In this document: piece after piece, positions 22,543 to 29,881 of the stretch
How the letters are laid out: each line of letters opens with the position of its first letter
How positions within the stretch are numbered: position 1 is the stretch's first letter
Origin: Nitrospira sp.
GTDB taxonomy: Bacteria; Nitrospirota; Nitrospiria; Nitrospirales; Nitrospiraceae
Length of the DNA stretch: 64,000 bases
Assembly: GCA_035968315.1 (NCBI GenBank)
Contig: JAVYIN010000007.1
Location: 280,996 to 344,995 of the forward strand
Direction: 5' to 3'
Translations under genes and position numbers: made by a program
The notes under the pieces: model-generated
Databases searched by the model: none
Seen by the model: only the letters and a program-made list of their open reading frames with translations
What the model was told of the DNA's origin: nothing

Positions 22543-23661
22543 ATGGGACTCACGAAACGGAAGGATGGGTGGTACGTGGAGTTTCGTATCGCAGACGACG
22601 GCAATACGCTAACTCTCGCTCCTCCAGGTAGTGTGGGCAAGTTGAAGCGGTGGAAGGTTGGGTGTTCCAACAAGGCTGTAGCGAAGCAACAAGAGGCATT
22701 GATAAAAACAGAGCTGATGAAATGCGCAGTAAAGAGCCCCAAGGCTGTTTCCAAACCGTTTGAGCAATGGGGGGAGGAATACCTCAAACTTGAGGCGGTA
22801 AAGGTGCTCAGTACCTATAAGGACAGGGTGGATTCTGTGCGACAGCAACTCATCCCGTTCTTTGGGAAAAAGTCCCTGGCGGAGATTACTCCTGCTGATG
22901 TGGAGGCGTTTCGAGGGCAACGAGTGCTGTTACATCGGAAGAAGGCCCCCGCTATTGCAACGATTAATGCCGATCATGCAACGCTCAAACACATGTTCAG
23001 CATTGCTGAAAGGCGTGGCTTGGTGCTCAGTAATCCGGCCAAGAGAGTCCCATTACCTGACCCAGGCAATGAGAGGGACCGCGTATTGAGCGCTGAGGAA
23101 TGGACTCGACTGTATAACGCCGCCGCCGACCACTTAAAGCCTATTCTCCTGATCGCCTACCAGCTTGGTATGCGTTGGGGGGAGATTATGAGCCTCACCT
23201 GGGATTGTGTGGATCTCCAGAGAGGTTTCCTGCGGATTCTAGGCGCTAAGTGTAAGACAGGCGAGGGAAGAACGATTCCCCTTACGCCAGAGGTAAGGGA
23301 TATGTTCAATAAGTTGGCAAAGGTGCGCCATCTCAACACTAACCATGTTTTTCTCTACGAGGGGGAGCCGATTCAGCGGGTTAAACGGTCATTCATGACC
23401 GCCTGTAGGAATGCTGGCATGACGGACCTGCGCTTTCACGATCTTCGGCACTGTGCCGCAACCAATCTCAGGCGAGCTGGCGTGGATACAGTGACTGCTA
23501 TGAAGATCGTGGGGCACAAGTCAGAGAAGATGCACCGCCGCTACAACACTGTCTCTGAAGAGGATTTAACGAAGGCTGCGGGGAAGCTGAACACGTATCT
23601 TTCTAACACCCTAATAACACCACCAGAATCATCCCACCAACTTACATCTGCAAGTGCTTGA
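22543..23661 (+). CDS. int: Tyrosine recombinase (integrase) of the island
   Basis: The 372-residue product has an N-terminal arm-binding-like domain, a core-binding SAM-like region (SKPFEQWGEEYLKLEAVKVLSTYKDRVDS...), and a catalytic domain with the full tyrosine-recombinase set: Arg211 (GMRWGE), Lys238 (KCKTGEGRT), His299 and Arg302 (HDLRH), His325 (GHKS) and nucleophile Tyr334 (HRRYNTV). It ends 3 bp before the attR repeat at the tRNA-Lys 3' end, the standard placement. It should integrate and excise the element at that tRNA. Confidence 0.96.
   Translation: MGLTKRKDGWYVEFRIADDGNTLTLAPPGSVGKLKRWKVGCSNKAVAKQQEALIKTELMKCAVKSPKAVSKPFEQWGEEYLKLEAVKVLSTYKDRVDSVRQQLIPFFGKKSLAEITPADVEAFRGQRVLLHRKKAPAIATINADHATLKHMFSIAERRGLVLSNPAKRVPLPDPGNERDRVLSAEEWTRLYNAAADHLKPILLIAYQLGMRWGEIMSLTWDCVDLQRGFLRILGAKCKTGEGRTIPLTPEVRDMFNKLAKVRHLNTNHVFLYEGEPIQRVKRSFMTACRNAGMTDLRFHDLRHCAATNLRRAGVDTVTAMKIVGHKSEKMHRRYNTVSEEDLTKAAGKLNTYLSNTLITPPESSHQLTSASA
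23603..23624 (+). promoter_or_regulatory. Right-end copy of the candidate arm site
   Basis: CTAACACCCTAATAACACC (from 23603) lies within the integrase 3' end and agrees with the 17761-17782 copy at 18 of 22 positions, in the same orientation. Being near both ends of the element, it may bind the integrase N-terminal domain or an accessory factor. Confidence 0.4.
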
Positions 23662-23663
23662 TT

Positions 23664-23742
<79 letters not shown>

Positions 23743-23800
23743 ACCTAGGTATGTACGGTGCGGAAATGTGCGGCGGTTATATCCCTTGCCTGCTTGCTGG

Positions 23801-23877
23801 TGGTGCGCCTGACAGGATTTGAACCTGTGGCCCTCAGCTCCGGAGGCTGATGCTCTATCCAGCTGAGCTACAGGCGC
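23801..23877 (-). tRNA. tRNA-Arg (CCG anticodon)
   Basis: On the minus strand the gene starts GCGCCTGTAGCTCAGCTGG, the anticodon arm TCAGC-CTCCGGA-GCTGA gives anticodon CCG, the T-arm is ACAGGTTCAAATCCTGT, the acceptor is a 7-bp pair and CCA is encoded. It sits 58 bp from the tRNA-Lys. Confidence 0.97.
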
Positions 23878-23925
23878 TCCCGCAAGCAAAGAGTGGCTAC
23901 CATAGCACAGGAGAAAAGACTCTGT

Positions 23926-24573
23926 CTAGGCGGTGATTGATCTAGTTTTGTGGGGTTTTTCGGGCAGAAAAGCATAGGGGAGGAGGAGTTCTTCTCCCTC
24001 TGCGGATTCCGTTTGTTGCAGGGCCGCCAGTTGCTCGGCTTCTTCTCCGGCCAGCTGCTCTTCTTCTTGGCGAAGAACCGGAGAGAGTCGAATGATAGGA
24101 ATAGCCGTTTGTATGTCGCACGCGCCCTCGACCGTTCCGGCCTCTTCCGACGGGATTCCCATGGACCGGCAAGTGAGGGGGCGAAAGGCGTAGACGGCGC
24201 AGTGTCCGTCAGCATCAAGTGCCGGACAGGGCAGATCGGCGAACTGCTCCACGAGCTGTTCGACCAGCGGATCGGGCCAGTGATCGAGGAAGGGTGACGC
24301 GGCGAGTTGCGGGAATGCTGCCTCCATGGCAGCGGCTTGAGCGCTGGCTTTTTCTTGAATGGCATGGCGTTGGCGGTCAGAGAGTTGGCGCAGGCCGCGT
24401 TGAATTTCTGCGCGGTCCAGAAGGGTAAGGGGAAAGGGGCCGATGCAGCAGCGGCAGCAGCCGGCGTGACAGGGTACTTGGCCTAAGAGCGCCGCCGTGG
24501 CCCGCTCGAACCACCGGGACGTTTTTTGCGAAAGTGTGGAGGGGCGCACCGCCGGTGGAGGCGTAGAGGCCAC
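23926..24573 (-). CDS. Second YkgJ-like cysteine-cluster protein
   Basis: The GTG at 24573 is chosen because it follows an AAGAGGA ribosome site at the end of the preceding gene; it gives a 215-residue product. The core is VPCHAGCCRCCIGPFPL, then DLPCPALDADGHCAVYAFRPLTCRSMGIP, the YkgJ-type Cys sets. A GEEAEQLAALQQTE helical tail follows. It is downstream of the 24579-25136 gene, five base pairs away, so the two are coupled. A paralogue is at 10160. Confidence 0.8.
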   Translation of the reverse strand: MASTPPPAVRPSTLSQKTSRWFERATAALLGQVPCHAGCCRCCIGPFPLTLLDRAEIQRGLRQLSDRQRHAIQEKASAQAAAMEAAFPQLAASPFLDHWPDPLVEQLVEQFADLPCPALDADGHCAVYAFRPLTCRSMGIPSEEAGTVEGACDIQTAIPIIRLSPVLRQEEEQLAGEEAEQLAALQQTESAEGEELLLPYAFLPEKPHKTRSITA

Positions 24574-24578
24574 GAGGG

Positions 24579-25136
24579 CTAATCCTCTTGGGGTGCCATA
24601 TCGACGATCAGATCGCCCTTGGGGGAGTAGAAGCCCTGGTCGTCGATCTGCACGATGCCGTTGCACTGATCCTGATAGAACTCCAAAATCCAGCCGTTGA
24701 AATCATAACCTTCGTCGGTAATATCGGCTTTGGAGAAGCGGGTGGTCAAGATGAACCGCGAGCGGGTGACATATTCCTGCGCCAGTGTGGCTTCAACATC
24801 CTCATAGGCGGTCAGGAGATCGACGAATTGTTTCTGCTCCTGCTTGAATACATCTTGATAGCTCCCCCGGTCGCGGACGCAAAAGAGCTGGACCGGCTGG
24901 CGGTCACGGTGATAGCCCAAGGCAATTCTGACCCACGCCCATTCATCGAGCGCGGCCTCGTCGATGTTGGACGGGACGATCGGCGTTTGGCCGCGGGCTT
25001 TCAGGAAATCGATCAACAGCCTGAGCGGCGGCGAGTTTTCTTTCTGGCAGAACACGCGGGAATAGACAAAGGTTTCAGCCTGTTCGGATGACGATGGCTG
25101 TGCCGCTGCCGGAAGAATCGGGAGTTCCTTGCCCAT
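24579..25136 (-). CDS. Conserved-looking protein of unknown function
   Basis: The 185-residue product starts MGKELPILPAAAQPS and continues with an alpha/beta body (ETFVYSRVFCQKENSPPLRLLIDFLKARGQTPIVP, WAWVRIALGYHRDRQPVQLFCVRD, GIVQIDDQGFYSPKGDLIVDMAPQ). It has no signal peptide or membrane segment. It is acidic and I cannot name a family. It directly precedes a YkgJ-type gene on the same strand, so they may share a role. Confidence 0.6.
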   Translation of the reverse strand: MGKELPILPAAAQPSSSEQAETFVYSRVFCQKENSPPLRLLIDFLKARGQTPIVPSNIDEAALDEWAWVRIALGYHRDRQPVQLFCVRDRGSYQDVFKQEQKQFVDLLTAYEDVEATLAQEYVTRSRFILTTRFSKADITDEGYDFNGWILEFYQDQCNGIVQIDDQGFYSPKGDLIVDMAPQED

Positions 25137-25277
25137 GACAATCCTTTCGCGCCGGTCAGCGTAGGGGAGCGAACGCTCGGCTGCCGGCGAATCTGGAGGC
25201 TACTCTACCCCTGGGTGTCTTGGAACTGCAAGAGGGCCTCATCGGCTGTTCTCCACGCCAGACGGGCGCTTTTCCCG

Positions 25278-25306
25278 TTGACAGCCTGGAGACTCTTGGC
25301 TACACT
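25278..25306 (+). promoter_or_regulatory. Sigma70 promoter for the HU gene
   Basis: TTGACA (25278-25283) is separated by exactly 17 bp from TACACT (25301-25306). This would give a leader of about 130 nt ahead of the HU gene, with a perfect 8-bp hairpin GCATCAGG/CCTGATGC at 25330-25337 and 25347-25354. The 25137-25442 gap otherwise holds no gene. Confidence 0.8.
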
Positions 25307-25442
25307 CTCGCGGGTTTTAGCGGTATCCCGCATCAGGGCTTGGTTTCCTGATGCACGACTTTGAGTCAGGGCGTTTGCAAGAGAGGCGAAGCAACATCGA
25401 GTCTGTGTTCTTACTTTCTCTCACTTCCAAGGAGGTTCTCGA

Positions 25443-25730
25443 ATGGCAAAATCAATGACGAAGTCGCAGATCGCCGATTACATGGCCCAGAAGACCGGCT
25501 TGACCAAGAAGGCCGCCGTCCAGATGATGGACGATTTCGCCGCCTTGGCCTATCGTGAAGCCAAGAACGTGTTCACGGTGCCGGGCATCGGCAAGCTGGT
25601 GTTGGCGAACCGCAAGGCCCGCATGGGTCGGAACCCGCAGACCGGCGAACCGATCAAGATTCCAGCCAAGCGTGTGGTGAAGTTCCGCGTCGCGAAGGTG
25701 GCGAAGGACGCAATCCTCGGCAAGAAGTAA
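25443..25730 (+). CDS. HU-family DNA-binding protein
   Basis: The 95-residue protein has the HU/IHF pattern: a helical dimerisation half (SQIADYMAQKTGLTKKAAVQMMDDFAALAYREAK) followed by VFTVPGIGKLVLANRKARMGRNPQTGEPIKIPAKRVVKFRVAK, containing the GRNPQTG arm motif with the intercalating Pro. It bends DNA in nucleoid architecture. A strong AAGGAGG is upstream, a consensus promoter is 165 bp away, and a terminator follows, so this is a monocistronic gene. Confidence 0.95.
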   Translation: MAKSMTKSQIADYMAQKTGLTKKAAVQMMDDFAALAYREAKNVFTVPGIGKLVLANRKARMGRNPQTGEPIKIPAKRVVKFRVAKVAKDAILGKK

Positions 25731-25807
25731 CAGGATTTCCGTCTGGCGCCGATGCAGCGCCATGGCCATTCTCCGGCTTCATCCGCTGCAGATGACGACA
25801 TACGAAC

Positions 25808-25844
25808 GGGCCGGTTTCCATCGAGGAAGCCGGCCCTTTTCTTT
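25808..25844 (+). terminator. Intrinsic terminator after the HU gene
   Basis: GGGCCGGTTTCC pairs with GGAAGCCGGCCC (one G-U pair), loop ATCGA, followed by TTTTCTTT. It is a strong rightward rho-independent terminator. Confidence 0.9.
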
Positions 25845-25860
25845 GTCTGCCGCCGGCATG

Positions 25861-26136
25861 TTAGACGTGCGAGGGCCCCAGGCCGCTTCCCCCCATCCCG
25901 TCGTGACCGACCAGCCGAATGGCGTCCCCGTCTTGTACCAGGGAATCTTCGCTCGCAATGCGCTTATTGATCGTGACCAGCACTTTCTTTTCGCGCAGGA
26001 GCTGCAACAAATGGCGGAGCTGCACGCCTTGGCGCTGAATGACTTGCCGGACGGACATCGACGCCGGAATTTCGCAGGCCAGATCGCGTTCTCCGTCGGC
26101 GGTTTGCAGTTGGCCTGTGAGCATGATGGTCACCAT
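25861..26136 (-). CDS. ThiS/MoaD-like beta-grasp protein
   Basis: The 91-residue product has the small ubiquitin-like pattern MVTIMLTGQLQTADGERDLACE, PASMSVRQVIQRQGVQLRHLLQLL, VLVTINKRIASEDSLVQDGDAIRLVG, with the conserved DGD turn before the final strand. It has a GG pair at residues 82-83, but the chain runs on for eight residues (SGLGPSHV), whereas ThiS and MoaD end in GG. It could be an unprocessed sulphur-carrier precursor or a domain used structurally. It faces the HU gene and is divergent from the next gene. Confidence 0.7.
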   Translation of the reverse strand: MVTIMLTGQLQTADGERDLACEIPASMSVRQVIQRQGVQLRHLLQLLREKKVLVTINKRIASEDSLVQDGDAIRLVGHDGMGGSGLGPSHV

Positions 26137-26191
26137 GGGCGGGCGGCTCCTTTGTTTCTATGACGATAGTTCAGCTGCTCGGGCGCGGACG

Positions 26192-26220
26192 TTGACTCGG
26201 TGGCGCGGTCCACCGATAAT
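26192..26220 (+). promoter_or_regulatory. Near-consensus promoter giving an almost leaderless mRNA
   Basis: TTGACT (26192-26197), a 17-bp spacer and GATAAT (26215-26220) predict a transcription start at about 26227, only three bases before the ATG at 26230. No Shine-Dalgarno lies between, consistent with leaderless translation. Confidence 0.75.
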
Positions 26221-26229
26221 GGCCCCGTT

Positions 26230-26637
26230 ATGCAATCGCTCGATCTCAACAACCCAGGGATGCCGGATCTCCAGTTTGTGCTGTTTGTGTCGGCGCTCTG
26301 TACCTCTGATCTCGACTCGCTGAATATTCCCCCTGAGGTTCGTACGGCCATTTTCGACCGGTGCTGGGCGCTCATCCATACCGATCCGCCTCCCACGCGC
26401 CGGCAGGAACGGGTGCTGGATCTTCGCTACGGCGACGACCTGACCTTGGAGGCCTGTCTGGAGGCCATCCGCTCGATCTTGCGAGAGGCCGGTATTCATA
26501 CCATTACCTGGGACCATCCGCCCAGCGAACCGACGCGGTCCAGCACGCCAGCCGCTCAGCCGCTGATTGACCGTCTGCAGCAACTGTACCCCGAAGGGCC
26601 CGATATTGTCGATCCGGCAGGTGGCCATGCAGATTAA
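26230..26637 (+). CDS. Small unknown protein upstream of rfbC
   Basis: Starting at ATG 26230 (likely leaderless), this 135-residue product has a helical body: PDLQFVLFVSALCTSDLDSLNIPPEVRTAIFDRCWALIHTD followed by a variable Pro-rich region and LIDRLQQLYPEGP. It has two Cys and no signal. No family is recognised. Its last 11 bp overlap the rfbC start, so both are probably expressed together. A longer start at 26200 would place the ATG within the promoter spacer. Confidence 0.65.
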   Translation: MQSLDLNNPGMPDLQFVLFVSALCTSDLDSLNIPPEVRTAIFDRCWALIHTDPPPTRRQERVLDLRYGDDLTLEACLEAIRSILREAGIHTITWDHPPSEPTRSSTPAAQPLIDRLQQLYPEGPDIVDPAGGHAD

Positions 26638-27187
26638 GGCCACTCCGCTGGCCGGCTTGTTGCTCATCGAACCCGTGCTCTGGCGGGATGCGCGCGGGGC
26701 CTTCGTGGAGACCTATCATCAGGCGCGCTATCGGGAGGCCGGTATTGCCACTCCGTTTGTTCAGGACAACTTTTCCTGGTCGCAGGCGAATGTCCTCAGG
26801 GGATTGCATTACCAGCTCACCCATCCTCAGGGAAAGCTGGTGATGGCTGTCGAGGGGCGGGTGTTCGATGTGGCGGTCGATATTCGGAAGGGATCGCCGA
26901 CTTTTGGACAGTGGTACGGAGTGGAATTGTCCGCCGACAATGGCCGGCAACTCTATATCCCCCCGGGGTTTGCCCATGGATTTTATGTGCTGAGCGAGCG
27001 GGCGGGGTTTCTGTATAAATGTACAGACTACTACGCGCCATCGGATGAGCGGGGCATTCGGTGGAATGATCCCGGCTTGGCCATCGACTGGCCGGCCCTG
27101 AATCCGCTGGTATCGGCAAAAGATGCGGCGTACAAGACCTTGGCGGAAGTCGAGCGCGATCTCCCGCAGTGGTCCGGAGCGTCATGA
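26627..27187 (+). CDS. rfbC: dTDP-4-dehydrorhamnose 3,5-epimerase
   Basis: The 186-residue protein matches RmlC/RfbC: IKATPLAGLLLIEPVLWRDARGAFVETY, QDNFSWSQANVLRGLHYQ (catalytic His61), VEGRVFDVAVDIRKGSPTFGQWYGVELS, QLYIPPGFAHGFYVLSE and FLYKCTDYYAPSDERG (Tyr130, the acid residue). It converts the 4-keto-6-deoxy sugar in dTDP-rhamnose synthesis. The other rml genes are not in this window, and no sugar operon adjoins, so the pathway is scattered. The gene overlaps its upstream neighbour by 11 bp. Confidence 0.95.
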   Translation: MQIKATPLAGLLLIEPVLWRDARGAFVETYHQARYREAGIATPFVQDNFSWSQANVLRGLHYQLTHPQGKLVMAVEGRVFDVAVDIRKGSPTFGQWYGVELSADNGRQLYIPPGFAHGFYVLSERAGFLYKCTDYYAPSDERGIRWNDPGLAIDWPALNPLVSAKDAAYKTLAEVERDLPQWSGAS

Positions 27188-27291
27188 GCCTTCTGGCCCG
27201 TTGATCCAGCGCGGCGGCTATGTTATACGGCCTAGGCGAATAACCGGGCAGACAGTCAGCACCAATCGATTCTTACGGAGGAGGACGGATA

Positions 27292-27720
27292 ATGGGAAAC
27301 AGTTTGAAGGGGACCAAGAGCCACGAAAATTTAAAGCACGCGTTTGCCGGCGAGTCGCAGGCAAACCGGCGCTATCTGTACTTCGCGCGGCGCGCGGATA
27401 TTGAAGGGTATCCCGATGTGGGCGGATTGTTCCGCGACACGTCTGAAGCCGAAACCGGCCACGCCTTCGGCCACCTCGATTTCTTGAAGGAAGTCGGCGA
27501 TCCGGCCACCGGGGTGCCGATCGGCAATACCGAAGCCAATCTCAAGTCCGCCATCGAGGGCGAGACCTACGAATATACCCAGATGTACCCGGGCATGGCG
27601 AAGACGGCGCGGGACGAAGGGTTTGCCGAACTCGCCGAGTGGTTTGAGACGCTGGCCAAAGCGGAGCGCTCCCATGCCAATCGGTTCCAGAAGGGACTCG
27701 ACAGCCTGAAGCAGGGCTAA
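27292..27720 (+). CDS. Rubrerythrin-like diiron protein (no rubredoxin domain)
   Basis: The 142-residue protein has the rubrerythrin ferritin-like pattern: [39 protein letters not shown] with the first ExxH-type ligands, [39 protein letters not shown] and [17 protein letters not shown]-terminal rubredoxin Cys4 site is absent, so this is the short 'erythrin' type. It reduces peroxide in many anaerobes and microaerophiles. It opens a module with a Fe-S oxidoreductase and a DUF3501 gene, though a terminator separates it from them. The ribosome site GGAGGAGG is strong. Confidence 0.92.
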   Translation: MGNSLKGTKSHENLKHAFAGESQANRRYLYFARRADIEGYPDVGGLFRDTSEAETGHAFGHLDFLKEVGDPATGVPIGNTEANLKSAIEGETYEYTQMYPGMAKTARDEGFAELAEWFETLAKAERSHANRFQKGLDSLKQG

Positions 27721-27743
27721 TTGAAGTCTGACGGAACGTCTGT

Positions 27744-27788
27744 GAAGGGTGGATTGAGCTGAGGCTTGGTCCACCCTTCCTCTTTTCC
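27744..27788 (+). terminator. Intrinsic terminator after the rubrerythrin gene
   Basis: GAAGGGTGGA (27744-27753) pairs perfectly with TCCACCCTTC (27770-27779), a 10-bp stem followed by CTCTTTT. It should partly separate the rubrerythrin transcript from the following Fe-S gene. Confidence 0.85.
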
Positions 27789-27828
27789 GCCTTGTGTTCT
27801 CGCCTCTCATCGGGAGACAATACCGGCT

Positions 27829-29103
27829 GTGAAAGGTCTGAGCCTCATTAATCCCGTCGATCCGGCGCAGCTGGAGAAGGACACGTTGCGGATTTATGAA
27901 ATCTGCGACGGGTGCCGCCGCTGCTTCAACCTCTGCCCCTCGTTCAATACGCTCCTCGACGGCGTCGATCGGCATGACGGCCATGTCGAGCAGGTCATGG
28001 CCGCCGAGCATCAGCGGGTGGTCGACGAGTGCTATTACTGCAAGCTCTGTTACAACCACTGCCCCTATACGCCGCCGCATCAATACGCGCTGGACTTTCC
28101 CAAGCTCATGGTCTTGTGGAAGCAACGGTTTGCCGCGGAGCGGGGCGTGCGCTGGCGGGATCGTCTGTTAGTCCAGACGGATATAATCGGGCGCCTCTCC
28201 ACGATCGTGGCGCCGCTCACCAATTGGGCGTTGTCGCTTGGCGGCCTGCGTCAGGTGATGGAGCGGGTCCTGGGCGTGCATCGCGACCGCTGCATCATGC
28301 ACTTTTCATCGGACACGTTTGTGCGCTGGTTTCACCGCCGGCCCGCGCCGTCTCCCACCAAGCCGTCGCAGAAGAAGGTGGCGTTATTTGCCAGTTGCCT
28401 GGTGAACTACCAGGCCTCCGATGTGGGGAAGGCGACGGTGCAGGTGCTGGAAAAAAACGGCGTGCAGGTCGTGGTGCCGGATCAGCAATGTTGCGGGATG
28501 CCGTCCTTCGATCTCGGCGATGCGGTGGCGATGCAGAAAGCGGCGCAGGCGAATGTCTGTTCGCTGCTTCCGTGGGTCGAGCAGGGATACGATATCGTCG
28601 TGCCGGTGCCCAGTTGCAGTCTCATGCTCAAGCGGGAATATCCGGAATTGCTTGCCGGGGACGAACCCAAGACCGTCAGCGAACACACCTTCGATATCTG
28701 CGAATACCTGATGAAGCTGAAGCGCGAGGGGGCGCTCGCGACGGATTTTGTGAACAAGCCGGGCCGCGTGGCCTACCAGATTCCCTGCCACCTCCGCGAC
28801 CAGAACATCGGGTTCAAGTCGAAAGAGTTGATGGAGTGCGCCGGGGCGCAGGTCGAGGTGATCGAGAAATGTTCCGGTCACGACGGGTCCTGGTCCGCCA
28901 AGACGGAATTTTTCCCCCTCTCGATGACGATTGCCAAGAAGGCCGTGCGGGCCATCGAGCAAGCCCCTGCCGATCTTGTGGCGTCGGACTGTCCGCTGGC
29001 CGGGTTGCAGCTCGATCAGGCCGGCGCGTCGGCGCATGTTGGCGGGAAACCGGCCAAGCATCCCATCCAGATCGTGCGGGATGCCTACGGATTGCCATCG
29101 TAG
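27829..29103 (+). CDS. Fe-S oxidoreductase (GlpC / heterodisulfide-reductase-like)
   Basis: A GTG at 27829 follows GGGAGA; an ATG at 27766 would include the terminator tail. The 424-residue product carries two 4Fe-4S ferredoxin motifs: CDGCRRCFNLCP (Cys26, 29, 32, 36) and CYYCKLCYNHCP (Cys68, 71, 74, 78). It then has CCG-domain features: FASCLVNYQASDVG, DQQCCGMPSFDLGD, VPVPSCSLML, and IPCHLRDQNIG and EKCSGHDGSW. This matches the rubrerythrin-linked Fe-S protein that may pass electrons to the diiron partner. It sits between the rubrerythrin gene and DUF3501. Confidence 0.92.
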   Translation: MKGLSLINPVDPAQLEKDTLRIYEICDGCRRCFNLCPSFNTLLDGVDRHDGHVEQVMAAEHQRVVDECYYCKLCYNHCPYTPPHQYALDFPKLMVLWKQRFAAERGVRWRDRLLVQTDIIGRLSTIVAPLTNWALSLGGLRQVMERVLGVHRDRCIMHFSSDTFVRWFHRRPAPSPTKPSQKKVALFASCLVNYQASDVGKATVQVLEKNGVQVVVPDQQCCGMPSFDLGDAVAMQKAAQANVCSLLPWVEQGYDIVVPVPSCSLMLKREYPELLAGDEPKTVSEHTFDICEYLMKLKREGALATDFVNKPGRVAYQIPCHLRDQNIGFKSKELMECAGAQVEVIEKCSGHDGSWSAKTEFFPLSMTIAKKAVRAIEQAPADLVASDCPLAGLQLDQAGASAHVGGKPAKHPIQIVRDAYGLPS

Positions 29104-29144
29104 ACGTTGTGACGAGTGATCGGAAATAAGAGGGCGAGAGACGA

Positions 29145-29735
29145 ATGATGAAGCCATTGTTGCCAGAAGAGATGATCCCTGCCGCCGAGTATGAGCGGCA
29201 GCGGGAGGCGTTCCGCCGCCGCATCATTGCGCTCAAACAGCGGCGGCGTATGTCTATTGGCCCGCTGATCACGCTGGTGTTCGAGAATCGGGAGACGCTT
29301 CAGTTTCAGATCCAGGAGATGGTCCGCGTCGAGCAGATTGTTGATCCCGCGAAAGTGCAGGAAGAATTGGATGTGTATAATGCCCTTTTACCTGCGACGG
29401 GTGAATTGAGCGCGACGCTCTTGATCGAGATTACGGATGAAGCCAACATGAAACAGTGGCTCGATGCCTTTATGGGCTTGGATCACGGCCAGAAGGTGGC
29501 GATTGTGGCGGGGGATGAGCGGGTCTTTGGCGAATTCGAGGGCGGCCATAGCCATGAGACCAAAATCAGTGCCGTGCATTTCGTGCGGTTTCGGCCGACC
29601 GCTTCCATGAAGGCCGCGTTTGCCGATTTGCGCCAGCCGGTTTCGATGACGGTGCAGCATGGTGATTATCGGGCAGAGGCGCCGGTGTCGGGCAGTATGA
29701 GGGAAGAATGGCTTCTGGATCTTGCAGGATGCTGA
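29145..29735 (+). CDS. DUF3501 protein of the rubrerythrin module
   Basis: The 196-residue product matches DUF3501: MIPAAEYERQREAFRRRIIALKQRRRMSIGPLITLVFENRETLQFQIQEMVRVE, later AKISAVHFVRF and MREEWLLDL. It is routinely found with rubrerythrin and the Fe-S oxidoreductase. It is separated from the Fe-S gene by 41 bp. The last three codons and the TGA lie inside a family C repeat (29725-29849), so the repeat fixed its present C-terminus. Confidence 0.9.
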   Translation: MMKPLLPEEMIPAAEYERQREAFRRRIIALKQRRRMSIGPLITLVFENRETLQFQIQEMVRVEQIVDPAKVQEELDVYNALLPATGELSATLLIEITDEANMKQWLDAFMGLDHGQKVAIVAGDERVFGEFEGGHSHETKISAVHFVRFRPTASMKAAFADLRQPVSMTVQHGDYRAEAPVSGSMREEWLLDLAGC

Positions 29736-29849
29736 AAAATGCCGCCGGCTTCGTTCTCGGCTCGCAAGAATCCTCAACGTACTCCCAAGGGTACGCCTGC
29801 GGCCTTGCATAGCCTGCGGCCTTGCTGGATGGCCTGTTTGAGCATCCTG
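29725..29849. repeat. Family C repeat with terminal inverted repeats
   Basis: The ends CAGGATGCTGAAAAA (29725-29739) and TTTGAGCATCCTG (29837-29849) are inverse over about 13 bp. Inside are TTCGTTCTCGGCTCGC and the palindrome-like TACTCCCAAGGGTACG. This MITE-like unit fills nearly the whole gap between the DUF3501 gene and the next gene. The DUF3501 stop codon is the TGA in its left end. Confidence 0.75.
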
Positions 29850-29881
29850 ACAGCTATGACCATTGCGGATAGAGGATAAGC

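Noticed and set aside
26158-26667. Antisense open frame opposite the small gene before rfbC
   Set aside because: The plus-strand frame has a consensus promoter and overlaps the rfbC start; the antisense frame has neither domain nor ribosome site.
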